Part shown: positions 26,115 to 34,137 of the stretch, piece by piece
Numbering within the stretch: position 1 is the stretch's first letter
How the letters are laid out: every line of letters begins with the position of its first letter
Assembly: GCA_964552675.1 (NCBI GenBank)
Contig: CAZKHJ010000001.1
Coordinates: forward strand, 124,001-188,000
DNA from: Sulfurimicrobium sp964552675
Lineage (GTDB): Bacteria > Pseudomonadota > Gammaproteobacteria > Burkholderiales > Sulfuricellaceae
Direction of reading: 5' to 3'
DNA: 64,000 nt
Made by a program: the position numbers and the translations under genes
The notes under the pieces: generated by a model
Told to the model about the DNA's origin: nothing
What the model saw: the letters and a program-made list of their open reading frames with translations, nothing else
Databases searched by the model: none

Positions 26115-26594
26115 TCAGCAACCCGTCGTAGTGACCTGAATTACCGGCGCAGCTGCTGCTGTCGCAGCGGTATAGGACACACTGCATGTCGCCAGAGTCG
26201 TGGCTCCGTTCACTTCAATCAGGATGGGGTTTCCCGCAACAATTGTCAGGTTGTCATAATTGGCATCAAGTTGCGCTGCCATAATAATCCCCGCTGCAGT
26301 AGCGGCCGGGTAACGATTCACGATATTGACTGCCTGGCCATCCATAGTCACCTGAGGCGCGGCATTACCGCAGGTTCCGGCAGCAACCAGCCCTCGTCCC
26401 AGATCCAGTTCGCAGCGCGCCTTGCCTAACGCAGAGGCAGAGCGGATCGCACCATAGATACCCTGCGCCTTGGCAATACGCGCATCCTGCTGCGCATTGA
26501 TGAAGCGCGGCAACGCCGTCGCGGCAAGAATGCCCAGAATCAGGATCACGACAATCAGCTCAATCAGGGTAAAACCGGCTTGCTGGTATTTCAT
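26115..26594 (-). CDS. mshB: second MSHA-type prepilin, MshB-like
   Basis: 159 residues. Site QQAG|FTLIELIVVILILGILAATALPRF, nearly identical to MshA in the helix, then ARIAKAQGIYGAIRSASALGKARCELD and a C-terminal disulfide-capable pair (C at TCSVSY and the final Cys). Assigned MshB by position just before mshA; it could equally be an MshA paralogue. A TATAAT-containing promoter lies 34 bases upstream of its ATG. Confidence 0.85.
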   Translation of the reverse strand: MKYQQAGFTLIELIVVILILGILAATALPRFINAQQDARIAKAQGIYGAIRSASALGKARCELDLGRGLVAAGTCGNAAPQVTMDGQAVNIVNRYPAATAAGIIMAAQLDANYDNLTIVAGNPILIEVNGATTLATCSVSYTAATAAAAPVIQVTTTGC

Positions 26595-26627
26595 TTCATC
26601 ATTTCCTTGGATTGTTGCTATTCACGA

Positions 26628-26657
26628 ATTATATCGGCAATACTTGCCGTTACTAAA
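26628..26657 (-). promoter_or_regulatory. predicted pilin promoter with internal palindrome
   Basis: Minus-strand -10 TATAAT (26628-26633) is a perfect match; the -35 is weak (TTAGTA or TTTAGT at 17-18 bases). A perfect inverted repeat CGGCAA-TAC-TTGCCG (26635-26649) fills the spacer between them and could bind a regulator. It lies in the gap between mshF and the mshB-mshA pair. Confidence 0.55.
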
Positions 26658-26688
26658 GCCTTACTCAGGACATTACCGCGAAAAAACA

Positions 26689-27195
26689 CTAGAACCAGCG
26701 GTATTTTTCCACCAGTACGATTTCCGCCCCCACTACGCTCTCCGGCCCGGTTGGCGACACCAGGTCCTTCAATAGATTTACCCGCAGACGCAAGCCCAAC
26801 TCCCCGCTGCGGGCCGCCACAAAATATTGCTCATCCTTGACGCGATAGAGCAATTCATGGCGCGCCGCGTCAAAACCCCAAGCCCCCGGAGGCAGATCCG
26901 GCCACGTCAGCACACTGCTTATTCCAAGATATCCAGGCGGCGGCGCGGCCAGCCACTCGACCGGGTTCTTACCGGCCAGGCCGGGAAGCTCGGCTTCCTT
27001 CCCATGCATCAGCATCTCCGCCACCTTGTAGCGCAGCCCCGAACGCATGTTCATGACCGTCATTTCGACCGTGGTTTTTTCAGCCAAAGCCTGGTAGTAC
27101 GTCAGACGATCAAGCAATATAAATGCCAGGAGGCTCAGCACCACGCTGGCCACAGCAAATTCCAGCATAGAGGAGCCGGTTTGCCGCCCCCTCAC
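26689..27195 (-). CDS. mshF: MSHA prepilin-like protein MshF
   Basis: 168 residues from a GTG that overlaps the mshG stop (GTGA). N-terminus RGRQTG|SSMLEFAVASVVLSLLAFILL is prepilin-like with Glu at +5, but Ser rather than Phe at +1. The C-terminal domain is beta-rich and lacks Cys. In the Vibrio cluster mshF follows mshG, as here; identification is by place and pilin-like head rather than by strong similarity I can recall. Confidence 0.75.
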   Translation of the reverse strand: MRGRQTGSSMLEFAVASVVLSLLAFILLDRLTYYQALAEKTTVEMTVMNMRSGLRYKVAEMLMHGKEAELPGLAGKNPVEWLAAPPPGYLGISSVLTWPDLPPGAWGFDAARHELLYRVKDEQYFVAARSGELGLRLRVNLLKDLVSPTGPESVVGAEIVLVEKYRWF

Positions 27196-28421
27196 TTGTG
27201 CAGCGCCGCCTTGCCCAGATCCCAGATCGGCAGGAACACACCCAGGGCCAGGATCAGGACCAGCACGCCCAGGCCAACGATCAGGATGGGTTCGATCTTG
27301 GCAGAGAGGTTGTCTACTTCATATGCCACCTCGCGCTCATACATTTCGGCAATTTCCTGCATCAGGTCGTCCAGCTCACCAGTTTCCTCCCCCACCGCAA
27401 TCATCTGCAGCACGACCGGGGTGAACACGCCGGACGCCACGGCTGTGCGCAGGATGCTGTCGCCCCGCTCCACGCCTTCGCGGATAGCATCGATTTTTTT
27501 TGCGATGAAGTCATTGTCCACCACCTGCGCCACCACACCCAGTCCCTGCACGATGGGCACCCCGCTGCGGCTGGTGAGGGCATAGCTGCGGGCAAAGCGG
27601 GCCAGGGTGGCTTTTTCGATGATGCTGCCCACCACTGGCAGACGCAACTTGGTCTTGTCCCACTGATAGCGCCCCACCGGGGTGGCGATATAAAGGCGGA
27701 AGCCATAAATCGCACCGGCCAGGATCATGAGCATCACGGGCCAGTACTGCACGGTAAAGTCCGAAGTGGCGATCAGGAGTTTGGTCATGGCCGGCAATTC
27801 GGCGTTGAAACCCTTGTACACCTTGGCAAAAGCAGGAATCACGAACAGGTTGATGATCGCTATCGCCACCACCATCGCGATAATCACGAAAGTGGGGTAA
27901 CGCATTGCCGACTTGATCTTGTCCTTGGTCGACTTCTCGAATTCCAGGTAATAGAACAGACGCAGGAAAATTTCCTCCAGCATACCGGTCGCTTCCCCCA
28001 CTCGCACCATGCTGACATAGAACGGGTTGAACACATCGGGGTGACGGCGCATGGCGGCAGAGAGCTCGCGCCCGCTGTCCAGGCTTTCGCGCATGTCCTG
28101 CAGCACTTTTTTCATCGAATGGTTATGCGTTGACTCCTGCAGGCCGGCCAGAGAACGCATGATCGGCACGCCGGCCTTGAGCAGGGTATACATCTGGCGC
28201 GAGAACAGCATGACGTCGATGGCAGAAATCTTTTGCTGCTGTAAACGCTCCAGCAGCCCTTCCCCCTCCTTCGCCGGCCCCTTGGCGGACAGGCTGATTT
28301 CCACCGGGGTTATGCCGTTGTTGAAGAGCATATCCGCCACCGCCGCGCTATCAGGGCCTTCCTGGATGCCCTCGATCAGGTCGCCACGGGCGTTGCGGGC
28401 TTTATAGGCAAAGAATGGCAT
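27192..28421 (-). CDS. mshG: MSHA pilus inner-membrane platform protein MshG (PilC/GspF-like)
   Basis: 409 residues. N-terminal MPFFAYKARNARGDLIEG and two GspF domains (about 70-195 and 270-395), each ending in membrane spans; signatures FSRQMYTLLKAGVPIMRSL and FARSYALTSRSGVPIVQGL are both present. It is the membrane platform on which MshE acts. Normally it would directly follow mshE, but here a 0.77-kb nucleotidyltransferase/HEPN pair lies between them; the HEPN stop is only 13 bases upstream. Confidence 0.95.
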   Translation of the reverse strand: MPFFAYKARNARGDLIEGIQEGPDSAAVADMLFNNGITPVEISLSAKGPAKEGEGLLERLQQQKISAIDVMLFSRQMYTLLKAGVPIMRSLAGLQESTHNHSMKKVLQDMRESLDSGRELSAAMRRHPDVFNPFYVSMVRVGEATGMLEEIFLRLFYYLEFEKSTKDKIKSAMRYPTFVIIAMVVAIAIINLFVIPAFAKVYKGFNAELPAMTKLLIATSDFTVQYWPVMLMILAGAIYGFRLYIATPVGRYQWDKTKLRLPVVGSIIEKATLARFARSYALTSRSGVPIVQGLGVVAQVVDNDFIAKKIDAIREGVERGDSILRTAVASGVFTPVVLQMIAVGEETGELDDLMQEIAEMYEREVAYEVDNLSAKIEPILIVGLGVLVLILALGVFLPIWDLGKAALHK

Positions 28422-28434
28422 TCAAATCGTCCAC

Positions 28435-28908
28435 TTATCCATGATCACGCGCCAGGTAAGGCTGCGAAAAAATATTTACATGTTGCAGGATTTCAACCAG
28501 CCGCTGTGCTGCAACAAATGCCCGATTCAGTATTGCCACCTGTATTTCGCTGTCTTCCGGATAATCATGGGCAAAAGCGTTGCGGATTTCGCGCATTTCC
28601 AGCCACTCGTCGGCAGAAGGTAGTGCCCCGATTTTTTCCAGTCGATCCAGCTTGTCCAGATAAGCGGGAAAATCACCTGGCTCCCGGGTTAATTCCAGTA
28701 TCGCAGGAAACAGCTTGGCACCCATGGTGTCCTGCAGTTTCGCAAAACGTGTAGTAAATTGATCCAGAACCGCTATGGCTTCGTCGTCAAGCCGGCGTAA
28801 TTCATCAGGGGTTAGCGGCAGTTCTGCCCTGAAGTATTCCATGGCCCACAACATTCGGCGCACGTGAGTCTCACATTGGGCAAGCAACGCCACAAATAGC
28901 GTGCTCAC
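28435..28908 (-). CDS. HEPN-domain protein, probable HepT-like RNase toxin
   Basis: 157 residues, largely helical. R109-N-A-F-A-H114-D-Y116 is the RX4HXY motif of HEPN ribonuclease toxins, in which the Tyr is the site AMPylated by the partner nucleotidyltransferase in the Shewanella system. It starts with GTG overlapping the stop of the MNT gene (GTGA), the usual antitoxin-toxin coupling. It lies inside the pilus operon between mshE and mshG. No membrane segment. It might be a degenerate or regulatory HEPN protein rather than an active toxin, although the motif is intact. Confidence 0.82.
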   Translation of the reverse strand: MSTLFVALLAQCETHVRRMLWAMEYFRAELPLTPDELRRLDDEAIAVLDQFTTRFAKLQDTMGAKLFPAILELTREPGDFPAYLDKLDRLEKIGALPSADEWLEMREIRNAFAHDYPEDSEIQVAILNRAFVAAQRLVEILQHVNIFSQPYLARDHG

Positions 28909-29207
28909 AAATGAACCCCATCACGACGCGCCAATGCATATATAGGAAGCTCCTCGCCACCTTTACGGCGTATGACCACATCGATTCTGCGATCACCAAT
29001 TCGCCGTTTGAGTCGCGCCAGGAAAGCGAAACGTGCGGCGACCAACTGTTCAGCCGTTTCAATCTGGGGTTGCACATAAAGATCGATATCCCCACCCCGT
29101 TCGTTATCATCAACGCGGGATCCGAACAACCAGACATCCGTTCCCGGGCCGAAATAATGTTCTGTTTCCTGTTTGATTGCCTCAATCTGTTCTGCCGTCA
29201 AACGCAT
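28905..29207 (-). CDS. MNT-family nucleotidyltransferase, probable MntA-like antitoxin
   Basis: 100 residues, minimal nucleotidyltransferase. G29-S30-R31 followed by D40-x-D42 (FGSRVDDNERGGDIDLYV) gives the catalytic motif, and D75 (RRIDVVIRR) is the likely third carboxylate. In HEPN/MNT modules this enzyme adds AMP to the toxin and neutralises it. The ATG lies 4 bases after the mshE stop, with GAGGA overlapping the end of mshE serving as its ribosome site, so the gene depends on mshE transcription. Confidence 0.85.
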   Translation of the reverse strand: MRLTAEQIEAIKQETEHYFGPGTDVWLFGSRVDDNERGGDIDLYVQPQIETAEQLVAARFAFLARLKRRIGDRRIDVVIRRKGGEELPIYALARRDGVHL

Positions 29208-29211
29208 GCCT

Positions 29212-30915
29212 TCAATCCTCGAACTGATTGCTGATCCGCATCGCTTCCGCCACCGTGGTCCGCCCCTTGATGACTTCGCCCACTGCCTGGCTGCGCAGGG
29301 TCTTTCCAGCCATCTGCTGCCGCGCTATTTTCATGAAATGCTGTGGGTCGTGATGATTGGCGGCCTCGACCATTTCGAAGTTCATTTCCAGCATCTCATA
29401 GATGCCCATGCGGCCTTGGTAACCGGTGCCGTTGCAGTTGGTGCAGCCGCGACCATGCTTGTACTGGTGCTGATCCACGGCATCCTTGAGTTCAAGGCGC
29501 ATCCATTCGTGTTCATAAGGCTTGAGAGCATACGATTCGGCGCAACTTTCGCATACCAGGCGCACCAGGCGCTGGGCCAGCACCACCTGCAGCGAGGTTG
29601 CCACCATGAAGCGCGGCACGCCCATGTCGATGAGGCGGATCGGGGTGCTGATGGCATCGTTGGTGTGCAGGGTGGACAGCACCATGTGGCCGGTCATTGC
29701 CGCCCGCAGGCCGATTTGCGCGGTTTCCTGGTCGCGTATCTCACCCACCAGGATGATGTCCGGATCCTGACGCAAAGTGGAACGCAGCACACGGGCGAAG
29801 GACAGGTCGATCTTCTCGTTGACCTGCACCTGGTTGATGCCGGAAAGACGGTATTCCACCGGGTCTTCCACGGTGAGGATCTTGGACTCGATCGAGTTCA
29901 GTTCCGCCAGGGCGGAATACAGGGTAGTGGTCTTGCCGGAGCCGGTCGGCCCGGTCACCAGCACCATGCCATTGGGGCGATGAAGAATCTTGCGGAATTT
30001 TTCCAGCATCTCCGGCGGCATGCCCAGCTTGTCGAGCGTCAGAATGCCGCCACTCTGGTTGAGCAGACGCATGACCACCGATTCGCCATGCTGGGTGGGC
30101 ATGGAAGAGATACGCACGTCGATCGACTGCCCGCGCACCTTGATGTTGAAACGGCCATCCTGGGGCAGGCGCTTCTCGGAAATATCAAGGCCGGACATCA
30201 GCTTGAGACGCAGCACCAGCGCCGCCGCGATCTTGTTGTCGGCTTCCGTCTGCAGGTGCAGCACGCCGTCGATGCGGAAACGGATCTGTAGTTTGGCTTC
30301 CTGCGGTTCGATGTGGATATCCGAGGCACGTACCTGGGTAGCATCCTCGAACATGGTCTGCAGCAGCTTGACCACCGGGGCTTCTTCCAGGTTGGTGGTC
30401 GCGCCCAGCCCGCCGAAATCCACCACGGTATCGCCCAGTTCTTCTTCCAGCGCCTGGGCCAGACCACTGATCTGATCGGTACGACGATAAACGCGGTCGA
30501 TGGTTTGCAGCAACTGGCTTTCCGCCACGGCAGCAAGGTCAATATCGCGCTTGAGCAGACGCGCCAGCTCGTCAAAGGCGAACAGGTCGGAAGGGTCGGC
30601 CATGCCGACCAGCAGCGCGGCCCCGCGATCTTCCAGTACCAGCGCGCGAAAGCGGCGTGCCTGAGTTTCCGGCAGCCGGTTGACCATCTCGGTGTCAACG
30701 TTGTAAAACTTGAGATTGATAAAGGGAATCTGCAACTGGCGCGCAATCGCCTCGGCAATCCCTTCCTCAGTCACAAAACCGTTTTCGACGAAAATCCGGC
30801 CCAGCTTGCGCCCGCTGCTTTTCTGTTCGGCCAGGGATTGCATCAGTTGCGCTTCCGTCAGCAGCTTCTGCTGGATCAGCACCTCGCCCAGCCGGATTTT
30901 TTCAGGTTTGGCCAT
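29212..30915 (-). CDS. mshE: MSHA pilus extension ATPase MshE with c-di-GMP domain
   Basis: 567 residues. The N-terminal MshEN region has two tandem motifs, R8-L9-G10...Q31 and K37-L38-G39...Q60, the known c-di-GMP-binding signature. The ATPase core has Walker A GPTGSGKTT, the Asp box (TVEDPVEY), Walker B (PDIILVGEIRDQET) and His box, plus a zinc tetra-cysteine (CESC...CTNC). It powers pilus assembly at the MshG platform. First gene of the whole cluster, divergent from trmL. Confidence 0.96.
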   Translation of the reverse strand: MAKPEKIRLGEVLIQQKLLTEAQLMQSLAEQKSSGRKLGRIFVENGFVTEEGIAEAIARQLQIPFINLKFYNVDTEMVNRLPETQARRFRALVLEDRGAALLVGMADPSDLFAFDELARLLKRDIDLAAVAESQLLQTIDRVYRRTDQISGLAQALEEELGDTVVDFGGLGATTNLEEAPVVKLLQTMFEDATQVRASDIHIEPQEAKLQIRFRIDGVLHLQTEADNKIAAALVLRLKLMSGLDISEKRLPQDGRFNIKVRGQSIDVRISSMPTQHGESVVMRLLNQSGGILTLDKLGMPPEMLEKFRKILHRPNGMVLVTGPTGSGKTTTLYSALAELNSIESKILTVEDPVEYRLSGINQVQVNEKIDLSFARVLRSTLRQDPDIILVGEIRDQETAQIGLRAAMTGHMVLSTLHTNDAISTPIRLIDMGVPRFMVATSLQVVLAQRLVRLVCESCAESYALKPYEHEWMRLELKDAVDQHQYKHGRGCTNCNGTGYQGRMGIYEMLEMNFEMVEAANHHDPQHFMKIARQQMAGKTLRSQAVGEVIKGRTTVAEAMRISNQFED

Positions 30916-31007
30916 CGTCGCCCCGGTTTCTCATGTCATTTGTCATAAGTAAAACACATCTTATTGATAGTGTTAAATTAACGTTTTTCCAACCGGGACA
31001 CAAGAAA

Positions 31008-31472
31008 TTGTTTGCAATCGTACTTTTCGAGCCGGAAATCCCGCCCAACACCGGCAATATCATCCGTCTCTGCGCCAATACCGGCACCGCCCTGCATCTG
31101 GTGGAACCACTCGGATTCACGCTGGAAGACAAACAGCTGCAACGTGCCGGGCTGGATTATCACGAATATGCCACGCTCAAGGTTCATCCGGACTGGACGG
31201 CATGCAAGGCACACTTTTCCGGGAGCCGGCTGTTCGCAGCCACTACCAAGGGTGCGACACGTCACACCGAAGTGCACTTTCAGGCAGGGGATGTCTTGGT
31301 TTTCGGTCCGGAAAGCCGGGGGCTGCCACCTGAAATCCTGGCAGATTTTGCGCCGGAGCAGCGCATACGCCTGCCAATGCAACCTGAAAGCCGCAGCCTG
31401 AATTTATCCAATGCCGCGGCGGTAATGATTTATGAAGCGTGGCGGCAAAACGGTTTCGAGGGTGGCATTTAG
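31008..31472 (+). CDS. trmL: tRNA (cytidine(34)-2'-O)-methyltransferase TrmL
   Basis: SPOUT methyltransferase. From LFAIVLFEPEIPPNTGNIIRLCANTG onward it matches TrmL, including the knot motifs VFGPESRGLPPEIL and IRLPMQPESRSLNLSNAAAVMIYEAWRQ. It methylates the wobble base of tRNA-Leu isoacceptors. The start is uncertain: TTG at 31008 fits the family N-terminus, whereas ATG at 30933 would add 25 unusual residues across an AT-rich, promoter-like stretch. It converges on gpsA with a 4-base overlap. Confidence 0.93.
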   Translation: MFAIVLFEPEIPPNTGNIIRLCANTGTALHLVEPLGFTLEDKQLQRAGLDYHEYATLKVHPDWTACKAHFSGSRLFAATTKGATRHTEVHFQAGDVLVFGPESRGLPPEILADFAPEQRIRLPMQPESRSLNLSNAAAVMIYEAWRQNGFEGGI

Positions 31473-32461
31473 CGTTCGAATTCCGCGCTGGGAACACGAT
31501 TGAGCAACCCCTCTACCGCCGTGCGTGGAGCCAGCCCCTGATATAGCACCTGATATACGGCCTGAGTGATGGGCATATCCACCTGCTGTTCCCGAGCCAG
31601 TTCTGCCGCCTCGCGAGCCGTGTTGACACCCTCCGCCACATGGCCAAGATCACGCAGAATGGCTTCGAGAGACTTCCCCTGCGCGAGTTGCAGGCCGACC
31701 TGACGGTTGCGGGAAAGGTCGCCGGTACAGGTCAGGATCAGGTCGCCCATGCCAGTCAGCCCCATAAAAGTTTCCTGGCGCCCGCCCAGCGTGAGTCCCA
31801 GACGGGTGATTTCCGCCAGCCCACGGGTAATCAGTGCAGCGCGTGCATTATGGCCAAAGCCCATGCCATCGGAGATGCCTGCGGCAATGGCGAGAACATT
31901 TTTTACTGCTCCGCCCAGTTCCACACCCATCACATCATTGCTGGCATAGATGCGCAAACGGCTGCTGTGCAAGGACAGCGCAGTCTGGCGGGCGAACTCC
32001 TCGTCGCGGGAAGCAAGCGTCAGGGCCGTGGGCAGCCCCAACGCGACTTCACGGGCAAAACTGGGCCCGGACAGCACACCGCACGGCGTAGACGCCAGAA
32101 GCTCCCCGGCCACCACTTCATGCGGCAATTTTCGACTGCCCGCCTCGAATCCCTTGCATGCCCACACCACTGGCAATCCGGGCGCCAGGCGCGCCAGTTC
32201 CCTGAGCAGAGGCCGCAACGCACCGCTGGGTACAACGGCCAGCGCCAGGGAGGCGTCAGCCAGAACGGATGCGAGGTCGGATGCAAAATCCAGCGTATCG
32301 GGCAGCGGCACTTCGGGCAAGTAGCGCGAGTTGGCGCGGGTCGAGGTCATTTCCGCCACCTGGACGGGATTCCGTGCCCACAGGCTTACCTTATGGTAGC
32401 CAGCAAGACTGGCCGCCAGCGCCGTGCCCCAGGCTCCTGCTCCAAGTACGGCGATGTTCAT
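31469..32461 (-). CDS. gpsA: glycerol-3-phosphate dehydrogenase [NAD(P)+] GpsA
   Basis: 330 residues from ATG at 32461 (MNIAVLGAGAWGTALA), which overlaps the stop of the SH3 gene (ATGA). Rossmann motif GAGAWG, conserved VWACKGFE, SGPSFAREVALGLPTALT and GAVKNVLAIAAGISDGMGFGHNARAALITRG. It makes sn-glycerol-3-phosphate for phospholipids. Its place downstream of secB matches the E. coli secB-gpsA order. Confidence 0.97.
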   Translation of the reverse strand: MNIAVLGAGAWGTALAASLAGYHKVSLWARNPVQVAEMTSTRANSRYLPEVPLPDTLDFASDLASVLADASLALAVVPSGALRPLLRELARLAPGLPVVWACKGFEAGSRKLPHEVVAGELLASTPCGVLSGPSFAREVALGLPTALTLASRDEEFARQTALSLHSSRLRIYASNDVMGVELGGAVKNVLAIAAGISDGMGFGHNARAALITRGLAEITRLGLTLGGRQETFMGLTGMGDLILTCTGDLSRNRQVGLQLAQGKSLEAILRDLGHVAEGVNTAREAAELAREQQVDMPITQAVYQVLYQGLAPRTAVEGLLNRVPSAEFER

Positions 32462-32898
32462 GAGCCCCACACCTGGGAAGTCCGCACAAACCCCATGACA
32501 CCATCCGGGTGACGCACCTTGATCCAGCCGCTGCCGGCGTACTCCACCAGTTCCAGAACCACGCCGCGTTCTGCCTGGAATGCCAATACCCTGCCATCCG
32601 GCGCCTGATACACGTCAGCAAGCGGCGCACTGACCAGCACCATGCGCTTGTCGCTGAGGTTCTTTTTCTCCACCCAGGACAGGTCGCCAGCGGCATCGCG
32701 CACCTTGGCGAAGGCTTCCAGGTTGACGATCACTTCAACAGGGTAATAACGGCTGGCAAGATACAGTTTCTTGCCATGAAGGGAAGGGGCGTCATACATC
32801 ACGACACGATCCGACGCAATGGAACGGTATTCCAGCGCCGATGCAGAAAAAGGAAATACAGCGGCCAGCAGTACTATGGCAATGCGCCAGCCGCCCAT
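32458..32898 (-). CDS. secreted bacterial SH3-domain protein
   Basis: 146 residues with a Sec signal peptide (about 1-21, FPFSASA|LEYRSI). Two SH3b-like beta units can be seen (about 25-75 and 85-145; PLADVYQAPDGRVLAFQAERGVVLELVE, GWIKVRHPDGVMGFV). A periplasmic role in binding peptidoglycan or protein is likely for the family, but the function is unknown. It sits between secB and gpsA and is co-translated with gpsA. Confidence 0.82.
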   Translation of the reverse strand: MGGWRIAIVLLAAVFPFSASALEYRSIASDRVVMYDAPSLHGKKLYLASRYYPVEVIVNLEAFAKVRDAAGDLSWVEKKNLSDKRMVLVSAPLADVYQAPDGRVLAFQAERGVVLELVEYAGSGWIKVRHPDGVMGFVRTSQVWGS

Positions 32899-32910
32899 TT
32901 CCTGCCCGGC

Positions 32911-33372
32911 TTAATGCGTTGTCGCAGGCTGTTCGGCTGCCTGCGTCTGTCTCTGCTGCTGATAGATGCCCTCAAAGTTCATCGGCTGCAATACGACAGG
33001 CGGGAAACCGGCACGCACCACCATGTCCGAAATCACTTCACGCACATAGGGATAGAGAATATTGGGGCAGGCAACACCAAGCAGCGGCTCGATCTCCGCC
33101 TGGGGGACGCCCTGAATACGGAAAATACCTGCTTGTGCAGCTTCCACCAGGAATGCGGTTTTCTCGCCTTCCAGCTTGGAAGTCACCGTCACCGTCAGCA
33201 CTGACTCAAACACGCCTTCGCCCAATTGCTCGGCCCGGGTATGGACTTCCACGCTGATCGCCGGCGCGCCCTGCTCAAGGAAAATCTGCGGGGAATTGGG
33301 GGTTTCGAGGGAAAGATCCTTCACATAGATCTTTTCGATGCCAAACACGGACTGCTTTTGTTCTTCGCTCAT
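32911..33372 (-). CDS. secB: protein-export chaperone SecB
   Basis: 153 residues. Conserved IEKIYVKDLSLETPNSPQIF at the N-terminus and the core TAFLVEAAQAGIFRI, LGVACPNILYPYVREVISDMVVRAGFPPVVLQPMNFEGIY. It keeps preproteins unfolded and hands them to SecA. The acidic, flexible tail is short. Neighbouring grxC and gpsA give the typical gammabeta-proteobacterial order. Confidence 0.97.
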   Translation of the reverse strand: MSEEQKQSVFGIEKIYVKDLSLETPNSPQIFLEQGAPAISVEVHTRAEQLGEGVFESVLTVTVTSKLEGEKTAFLVEAAQAGIFRIQGVPQAEIEPLLGVACPNILYPYVREVISDMVVRAGFPPVVLQPMNFEGIYQQQRQTQAAEQPATTH

Positions 33373-33427
33373 TATGAAAATCTCTGAAAAAGGGGGATTG
33401 TAACGCGAAGCGCCGGAAAAATGGCAC

Positions 33428-33847
33428 TCAATGCCGCAGCAACCAGCTCCTCAGATTGGCGGCATCCATGGCCCCGGCGATGCGATCCACCTCGGCGCCA
33501 TTTCTGAACAAAGCCAGGGTGGGGATGCTGCGAATCGCGAACTGCTGCGCCAATCCCTGCTCCGCTTCGGTATTCACCTTGACGAAGCGGAAACGGGCGC
33601 CAAGTTCGGCGGCAAGCTGGGCGAACACCGGCGCCATCATTTTGCACGGCCCGCACCAGGGCGCCCAGAAATCGACCACGACGGGCATGTCGTTCCTAGC
33701 AATAAAGCGGGAAAAATTCGCCGCACCCAGTTCCAGCGGTTTGCCGTCGAGCAGTAAAGCGCCACATTTACCGCATTTCGGGTTCTGGCCCAGGCGCTCA
33801 TCCGGCACGCGGTTGATGGCCTGGCAATCAGGGCAAACGACATTCAT
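33428..33847 (-). CDS. trxC: thioredoxin 2 TrxC
   Basis: 139 residues from ATG 33847, chosen for AGGAGGT five bases upstream; a longer frame to 33931 lies inside grxC. N-terminal zinc ribbon C5-x2-C8 and C25-x2-C28 marks TrxC, followed by the thioredoxin fold with W64-C65-G-P-C68. It is a cytosolic disulfide reductase often under oxidative-stress control. Inserted between grxC and secB, so three redox proteins (rhodanese, Grx, Trx) lie side by side. Confidence 0.95.
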   Translation of the reverse strand: MNVVCPDCQAINRVPDERLGQNPKCGKCGALLLDGKPLELGAANFSRFIARNDMPVVVDFWAPWCGPCKMMAPVFAQLAAELGARFRFVKVNTEAEQGLAQQFAIRSIPTLALFRNGAEVDRIAGAMDAANLRSWLLRH

Positions 33848-33860
33848 CCGGCACCTCCTG

Positions 33861-34118
33861 CTATTGGGCCAGCAAGGGCTCCAGCTTGCCTTCCATGTCG
33901 AGCGCGGACATGTCGTCGAAGCCGCCAACATGGAAGTCGTCGATATAAATTTGCGGCACGGTACGCCGGCCGGTGCGTTCCATCATCTCTTCCTTGCGGC
34001 CTGGTTCGAGGTCGATGCGGATCTTGTTGATTTCGGTTACGCCTTTCTTGTTCAGCAACTTTTCTGCCATGGTGCAGTAGGGGCACACACCGGTGCAATA
34101 CATCGTTACATTTGCCAT
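33861..34118 (-). CDS. grxC: glutaredoxin 3 GrxC
   Basis: 85 residues, the usual GrxC size. Active site C12-P-Y-C15, the cis-Pro motif TVPQIYI, and the glutathione-binding HVGGFDDMSALD. It reduces disulfides with glutathione. The gene stands 19 bases after the rhodanese and 13 before trxC. Confidence 0.96.
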   Translation of the reverse strand: MANVTMYCTGVCPYCTMAEKLLNKKGVTEINKIRIDLEPGRKEEMMERTGRRTVPQIYIDDFHVGGFDDMSALDMEGKLEPLLAQ

Positions 34119-34137
34119 TTCACTTTCCTTTTTGCTA

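Noticed and set aside
26635..26660. Possible sigma54 promoter (GG...GC) ahead of the pilin genes.
   Set aside because: GG and GC are 8 bases apart instead of 10; the TATAAT reading fits better.
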